Source: Perkinsus chesapeaki (taxonomy: Eukaryota; Perkinsozoa; Perkinsida; Perkinsidae). Taken from it: a stretch of 21,716 nt of DNA. Of the stretch, positions 17,333 to 21,716 are shown piece after piece; within the stretch, counting starts at the first letter, position 1, and every line of letters starts with the position of its first letter. Under the pieces are notes generated by a model. That model made no database searches. It saw nothing but the letters and a program-made list of their open reading frames with translations, and had not been told where the DNA came from. The stretch covers positions 1 to 21,716 of the forward strand of contig JAAPAO010000589.1 of NCBI GenBank assembly GCA_013115145.1. The letters run 5' to 3'. The translations under genes were made by a program, and so were the position numbers.

Positions 17333-17490
17333 AGTAATGTCAATAATATCATCGAGTGCTTCCGTTGCTGGTCGAGCGGGGAGCCCTGAGGAGCATATCC
17401 TTGCACGAGCTGATGCCAGGTAATGTAACCTACCCTCGAAACACTTCCGGTCGTTGCTCGACCCGCCACAGGCCGGTATGTTCTGTAAGA
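17333..17490 (-). pseudogene. Truncated copy of fucosyltransferase-like gene exons 1-2
   Basis: The minus strand keeps the end of exon 1 (SSNDRKCFE against EPNERKCFA), a 48-nt intron of identical length with GTAGGTTAC...CAG (17386-17433), and exon 2 (GLPARPATEALDDIIDI against GLSAPPATKTLDEIICI). The region matching the start codon and signal peptide is missing or rewritten, and similarity stops after exon 2. Most exon 2 differences are at third codon positions, which supports the frame. A 211-codon open frame spanning this region crosses the intron in another frame and is not the conserved reading. Confidence 0.72.
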
Positions 17491-17599
17491 GGTCAGGAGA
17501 CCGAAAACCACAAGTTGACCCCCAATCAACCCAACACCATTCGACCTCATTTTAGACCTTTCACGGTACATGCCACGCCGGTTAAAGTGAGAGCCGGTC

Positions 17600-17905
17600 G
17601 TCCCGTAAAGGGTGACATAACGCCTGTGTTGGATATATCTGAGATGTGCAATCTTGGGTTGCAATGATCTGGAAAACATCACTCCGTTAACTTCCGCCGG
17701 AGTTCCGGGTATTTCAGTCTCAGGGAATTCGCCGGCTTCAAGGTCAACCGGGATATACTCTCTCTGCAGTTCACAAGAGGTGAACGCGCTCATAAAATCA
17801 CCCACACAGGTTATTTCGTGGCGCAGTGACGATACTGGAGCATCTTCAACGGGGGTTATTCTGATCCAGATGAATCCCTGAGGTATCTGTGCACAACACA
17901 GTGTG
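17600..17905 (-). CDS. Conserved unrecognised block, possible exon
   Basis: Minus-strand open reading: KFTLCCAQIPQGFIWIRITP, later ELQREYIPVDLEAGEFPETE and IPGTPAEVNGVMF, then SRSLQPKI, HLRYIQHRR and VTLYGTTGSHFN. The copy at 14890-15115 is degraded, while this one is open throughout. The plus strand is also open across it (TSAGVPGISVSGNSPASRST) and shares the same wobble positions, so direction is uncertain. No start codon or splice sites are settled. Relation to a known family: none seen. Confidence 0.4.
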
Positions 17906-17986
17906 AATTTGGAGGTGGACAATGTGAGTATGGACTGACCAGGTCAAGTCTGTGGAAATGGCCACTGCCCCATATTTTGGACGCCC

Positions 17987-18039
17987 GAGGGTTTTCTGCT
18001 TCCCTGAAAACATACGTTTTCAAGACACCAGAAACCCTC
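17987..18039. repeat. Nested hairpin, 53 nt
   Basis: The outer stem pairs GAGGGTTTTCTG (17987-17998) with CAGAAACCCTC (18029-18039) with one bulged T. The inner stem is TGAAAAC (18005-18011) with GTTTTCA (18016-18022), loop ATAC. Confidence 0.75.
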
Positions 18040-18271
18040 AGCCGAAGACGAGTCCATCGAGATTAACGTATTTGCGAGCGCTATACGATTCGAGCCTTCC
18101 TGCAACCACAATGATACCTTGTCGCTTTTGTGACCTTTTCGATTCTCAGAATAATTCCAAGAGATAGCACGGCCCTCGCCAATTCGGTGGATCCCATTGC
18201 CTGATCAATGGCAGCGGGGTGGTGCTTATTGAGTGCTAGTATTGTATACTCTCACTCTTTGTTTCTTAACA

Positions 18272-18427
18272 ATGATCACCATGGTTTCATTATTGTCCGT
18301 GTCGTCTATGTTTAGTTCCACAACCTCTCTGAAGCCGCAGCCAGCGCCGCGCCTGATTCCGCGCGCATTTCATGGATGGTGGTGTTTTAACCAACTTTTG
18401 GTTACCTTGCATGTGTTCGTGTTCTAA
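18272..18427 (+). CDS. Possible short secreted peptide, 51 aa
   Basis: ATG to TAA with a hydrophobic start (MITMVSLLSVSSMFSS) and a Pro/Arg-rich middle (LKPQPAPRLIPRAFHGWW). Its 3' end overlaps, antisense, the last 26 nt of the better supported minus-strand gene. Could be chance. Confidence 0.22.
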   Translation: MITMVSLLSVSSMFSSTTSLKPQPAPRLIPRAFHGWWCFNQLLVTLHVFVF

Positions 18428-18732
18428 GCGTCTCATTGAACCCTTGCTTTACTTCAACAAAGATACTCTCTTTTTCGATGCCGGTTGTGTTTGCTAAGAT
18501 AGTATCGATCTTCCTCAAGATCTCATACTTCGACTTTTCCCCATCAACTCCCGACGGGAGGAAGTGGCGTATTGTTCGACGGTAAAGTAAACCAAGATAA
18601 GGCGCAAGAATTGCTTCACTTCATTACTCCGTATTCGTCGGATATTTTCAAGCTCACACTAAGTGCAAACTCACTGGATGGAAGGTTCTCAACTTTCCAT
18701 ATTGCTAGCTGAATCGGTCTAAACCTCGCCAT
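18402..18732 (-). CDS. Small two-exon protein, 89 aa, unrecognised
   Basis: Exon 1 (18675-18732) begins MARFRPIQLAIWKVENLPS and ends at GTGAGT. Exon 2 (18402-18613) joins in phase 1 through a GAAG acceptor (intron 61 nt) and reads ILAPYLGLLYRRTIRHFLPS, GVDGEKSKYEILRKIDTILA, then KESIFVEVKQGFNETL and a basic tail. The total, 270 nt, is in frame. Exon 2 has no start codon of its own but reads strongly as protein. No signal peptide is obvious. Confidence 0.48.
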
Positions 18733-18798
18733 AGACCAGCATGTCACCCAATCACGCCAGCTGCCGCGGAAGACACCTGCTTTGGGCATCCGTTGAGT

Positions 18799-19014
18799 AT
18801 GATGCTAGCACTTTCTCAAATAACCTTACTTGAGGTATTCTCGACTCCGATTGCATACAAGAGTCTTTCCCTAAATCGCCACAAGATTAAGATCTATGAG
18901 GTCGAGCTCGGCATTGGAAGGGAGCGAAGATATGCTTACTCCGAGAATGGTTGTGATATTCGTTACGATAGAGTGTATATTGTCGAGCAACACTTCAGCT
19001 ACTCTAATCAATGA
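18799..19014 (+). CDS. Small secreted protein, 71 aa
   Basis: ATG to TGA in one exon. The start MMLALSQITLLEVFSTPIAY looks like a signal peptide. The mature part is charged and Tyr-rich (HKIKIYEVELGIGRERRYAY, IRYDRVYIVEQHFSYSNQ), suggesting beta strands. It starts 66 bp from, and diverges from, the 18732 start of the minus-strand gene. No family known. Confidence 0.45.
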   Translation: MMLALSQITLLEVFSTPIAYKSLSLNRHKIKIYEVELGIGRERRYAYSENGCDIRYDRVYIVEQHFSYSNQ

Positions 19015-19260
19015 GAAGAACACATCGTTCGCTGACCAACTCGGCAAAAGTGAGATTATCTGAGAAAACCAGATTCTAAAGAACTCAAAATGACACCTTT
19101 GCGCAGGAGTGCAGACTCGGAAGTGTCGAATATGCTCTCACGCTAACAAGGTATAGACCATTTTGTGTGATTATCAACTTGGCAAGAGCAAGCATAGGTG
19201 TCCATTCGTTTACAGCAGCATACTTTTATCATACAGCAGGTTCTTTTGACGATTACAAAT

Positions 19261-19675
19261 CTACCGATAACCAAGTCTAAAAAAGTACAATCTTTTGGAG
19301 TCGTTTTCTGGTACTAGCTGGCAAGGTTGATCGCGAAGGGACTTCGCGAGGTCGAACTCTGCCCTGGAAAACTGTCGGTAACAATCGGGAGTCTTCGCTT
19401 TCACATGATGTAAATGCGTGTATGCTCCGTCAAGGCTTACGTAATACAATCCAACAATATCTAAGATAACTATAAAAGTTATATAAACGCCTTCTCGTCC
19501 CGCAAGCCATTGTCGGAGCTCTTCGGTAAATCTACGAAAAAGTTTTCCCACAAAAAATTCAGTCTTACCTGTTTCTGGTCGAAGTGGCATTCACCAAACA
19601 AGGTAAACAACATAACGTTATTGAAAGGCAAATTGATGATGATAGGGCCAAGGCCTCCCACAAAGCACTAGTCAT
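19261..19675 (-). CDS. Secreted protein, 2 exons, 125 aa
   Basis: Exon 1 (19569-19675) encodes a signal peptide (MTSALWEALALSSSICLSIT, then LCCLPCLVNA) and ends at AG|GTAAGA. Exon 2 (19261-19531) joins in phase 2 after a 37-nt intron with acceptor TTTTTCGTAG. It reads RFTEELRQWLAGREGVYITF, IVILDIVGLYYVSLDGAY, then DCYRQFSRAEFDLAKSLRDQ and RLYFFRLGYR-stop. Reading through the intron also stays open (from an ATG at 19590), but only the spliced form has a signal peptide. Function unknown. Confidence 0.62.
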
Positions 19676-20251
19676 CTTGAATATACTGCAAAGGTATCCT
19701 GCCTTATACGATCCCTCGGCAGACCCTTACACGCTATCTAGAAAATCGAACATTTCCGTTGCTGAGCCGTTTGCTGAACATTGGCCACGAAGCAGTTATC
19801 ATTGTTATTTTTGATATGTATTATCCCGTTGGACTGTTAGCTGGACTGAACGCAAAGCGAGTACGGACTCCAATAACAACATTTCACAGTAAAGAAGAGG
19901 GGCTCGTCGTACTGTAGGATGATCACTGGTAATATGAGTACGGCTGTGGCAGAGAACACCCCTCGTGCACATGCATATAAGGCAGATGAAGTGCGAGCGC
20001 TGTAACAAAGTAGGACTGCAGCATGACCCGAACCTACACCTTCCCAGTAGTCAAGAGCGTCATAGTGTGACGTCCGAACTGCAGTACATGTAGGTAAAAT
20101 GCAAAAAATAATCTGTGACCTGTGTGTAAGCGGTTTGAACTTTGCACGTAGCGGATGAGCAAGCATGATGTAGGGTTCGCCAAATAGGTATCAAATCAGG
20201 CAGCGTGTGATTCGAATCTTCAAAAATCAGTCGAATCCTCCGCTCTTTGAG
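19676..20251. other. Region with weak open frames
   Basis: A plus-strand frame ending at 19814 (includes HKALVILNILQRYPALYDPS) reads protein-like but overlaps the minus-strand exon 1 above and lacks a good start. Minus-strand frames at 19805-20166 also lack ATG starts. No gene called. Confidence 0.3.
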
Positions 20252-20701
20252 TTAGAGACACTTGAGCTTCTTGCACAAGGAGGCCGCTTCTCTGTCACTG
20301 AGACTCCTTACAGTTGCCCGTTGATAAGCACTGAGGGTCAGCTCTAGGGACGCCACCTTCGTGATGTCATTGAAATTGATGTTTCCCAGACCGTCTACAC
20401 CGACGCCTTCAGGGAATACGCTCATATGGTTGAGGGTATGAACGAACTTCAGTCGTTCGCTGACGTCCCAGCTGAGATCGAAGTCAACCTTCCGATTGTC
20501 TTCGAATATCAAGCTTGGAACTCGAGCTATTGGCACTGTCTGGACATAAAATAGGCACGATTTACCGTTGTGTGGGCAAAGTACAGTGAGAGGGAACGGT
20601 TTAGTGCCAAACTGGGCACCATAGATTCTGGCTTCAATAACACCGACTAGATAAACCCACGCAAAGCAAAGAGTATTGAGAACCGGAGACGGCAACATCA
20701 T
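20252..20701 (-). CDS. Secreted protein, RIYGAQF family, 149 aa, intact
   Basis: A single exon starting ATG ATG and ending in TAG. Signal peptide about residues 1-24 (MLPSPVLNTLCFAWVYLVGV), cleaved before RIYGAQFGTKPFPLTVLCPH. Conserved with the paralogue at 15635-16074: LCP..GK.C, QTVP.ARV, GVDGLGNI.F, ASLEL and a C-terminal LCKKLKC. Four conserved cysteines could form two disulfides. It looks like a small extracellular beta-rich domain. No known family recognised; possibly lineage-specific. Being intact while its paralogue is broken suggests this is the functional copy. Confidence 0.8.
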   Translation of the reverse strand: MMLPSPVLNTLCFAWVYLVGVIEARIYGAQFGTKPFPLTVLCPHNGKSCLFYVQTVPIARVPSLIFEDNRKVDFDLSWDVSERLKFVHTLNHMSVFPEGVGVDGLGNINFNDITKVASLELTLSAYQRATVRSLSDREAASLCKKLKCL

Positions 20702-20908
20702 ACAACTACTCCGTGGACCCCTCCGAAATCCTTTCTCTAACGGAATCTGTTAATAGAAGGCTCGAGAAGGTGCTTGTACGCGAAGGAGGTCATATAGGAG
20801 CATGAATCTCATGAGTTTCTAACTGAATACTTTCAAAAATCTGCCCTAGACTTGTGTTGCTTAAGAAATTTGCACGGTTGTGACAGCCGAATTTAGCGCG
20901 CGCCCTGA

Positions 20909-20932
20909 TAAATCGATCACTAGATCGATTTA
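20909..20932. repeat. 24-nt hairpin, 10-bp arms
   Basis: TAAATCGATC pairs with GATCGATTTA across ACTA. Confidence 0.85.
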
Positions 20933-21056
20933 GCTATCGTGACTTTGTACGTATAATACTGGTGGTACACAAGTGGCCGTGTGAAGGTTTCATTCCAATA
21001 TTCGTAATATTCGTAGAGAAAACAGTTTTTTTGTTATTTGCATAAGAAAAATGCAC

Positions 21057-21078
21057 GCACAGTTACTGTGCCACAGTA
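21057..21078. repeat. Three-arm alternating palindrome (22 nt)
   Basis: Core CACAGT-T-ACTGTG-C-CACAGT at 21058-21077, flanks G and A that complement the opposite spacers. Confidence 0.85.
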
Positions 21079-21131
21079 TAACTGAAGGGCCGACAAGTAG
21101 TTCAGGTTAAAATATTAATATGAGGTTATCA

Positions 21132-21235
21132 CTCGTCTCCAGATTGAGAACGAGACGAGACTCTTTTCGAATGACTTGAACGAGACGAGACTGTGTGTTA
21201 CAGCATGGAGGTTTTGTAATAGATGGAGACGAGAC
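21132..21235. repeat. GAGACGAGAC direct and inverted repeats
   Basis: GAACGAGACGAGACT occurs exactly twice, at 21148-21162 and 21178-21192 (30-nt period). GAGACGAGAC recurs at 21226-21235, and the inverse CTCGTCTC is at 21132-21139, able to pair with the first copy. Confidence 0.75.
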
Positions 21236-21303
21236 ATACCAATGGGATAAACACAGAGTCGATGGAGTACACTGATGAGTTAAAATAATCAAATCTTAGA
21301 TTT

Positions 21304-21489
21304 TTGACTACATGGCGGAATGCATGCCTACTCTGCCTTCTCTGTGTCGTTATTATTTGCCAAAGTGAACTAACCACCCTGCAACTACTGGCACAGATGA
21401 GAGAGGACAGCGCTTGTGAATGTATTCCAACTACAAAATACTGTATGAATCAGCAACTAACATATTTGCGAATATTTCACTCAAGTTAA
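21304..21489 (+). CDS. Possible secreted Cys-rich peptide exon
   Basis: The frame has a strong signal-peptide core (RNACLLCLLCVVIICQS) followed by a mature part with clustered cysteines (REDSACECIPTTKYCMNQQ) and TAA. No ATG precedes the hydrophobic core in frame, so a start on an upstream exon (acceptor TCTTAG at about 21298) is required. No family recognised. Confidence 0.32.
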   Translation: MTTWRNACLLCLLCVVIICQSELTTLQLLAQMREDSACECIPTTKYCMNQQLTYLRIFHSS

Positions 21490-21716
21490 CGAGTTTTCGA
21501 ACAGCACAAGCTGAATATAATAACCACAGAATAACTGAACCAACAAGTCTATCAAACTAAAATCGATCAACCGTTCCGTGACTCTCACAACCATGAAACC
21601 GTTTTGCGCAGAAAATCGCTGTGCCAAATTCGATAACAGTAACATGCAGAGTGTGCTTGCTCACTCACAGACTTCTACGCCAACGAGTGTAACTATTTCA
21701 TGCAGTTTGCACGACA

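Larger units (their letters stand above)
20702..21303. other. Non-coding stretch with repeats
   Basis: No convincing gene. Contains a hairpin TAAATCGATC-ACTA-GATCGATTTA (20909-20932), a three-arm palindrome (21057-21078) and GAGACGAGAC repeats (21132-21235). Confidence 0.5.

Noticed and set aside
17287-17922. A single 211-residue minus-strand gene
   Set aside because: The open frame runs through sequence that in the paralogous block is split into an upstream block, an exon and a 48-nt intron in a different frame. Conservation follows the split reading.
20200-20230. tRNA-like GATTCGAATC motif
   Set aside because: It resembles a T-loop box, but no acceptor stem or anticodon arm can be folded around it.

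Overview
The window looks like nuclear DNA of a compact, intron-rich protist. Genes lie on both strands and carry many very short GT-AG introns (mostly 37-61 nt). Several products start with signal peptides, and bacterial-type operons or ribosome binding sites are absent. The overall look suggests an alveolate such as a perkinsid. That is an impression, not a proof: no rRNA or marker gene is present. All exon-intron models were built by hand from reading frame, splice sites and phase.

Left part (1-4547): a 55-bp satellite at the edge, then two small membrane-protein genes (462-815 and 875-1997), some weak open frames, a two-exon secreted Cys-containing protein (3310-3987, +) and an 87-residue minus-strand protein (4191-4454). 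Middle (4548-9915): the best identified gene, a complete seven-exon RluA-family pseudouridine synthase. Its last intron (2.4 kb) holds a minus-strand gene of at least three exons. Its other long introns are full of short perfect palindromes. At 10646-11686 is an intronless gene for a 346-residue secreted protein. It converges on a nine-exon minus-strand gene (11804-14711) for an 842-residue protein with a signal peptide, an unrecognised N-terminal half and a fucosyltransferase-like C-terminal half.

Right part (14712-21716): duplicated material. The 5' end of the fucosyltransferase-like gene and its upstream flank recur at 17333-17905 as a truncated copy without a start codon. A second family (mature proteins beginning RIYGAQFGTKPF) has an intact secreted member at 20252-20701 and a copy at 15635-16074 whose signal peptide is broken by a 10-nt deletion. 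Small secreted or unrecognised genes lie between (18402-18732, 18799-19014, 19261-19675).

The most unusual signal is structural. Five loci carry the same 22-nt architecture: three alternating 6-nt arms (X, reverse complement, X) separated by single bases, with complementary flanking bases. Beyond these, perfect palindromes with exactly one unpaired central base, up to 39 nt long, are far more frequent than expected by chance. I know of no named element with this design.
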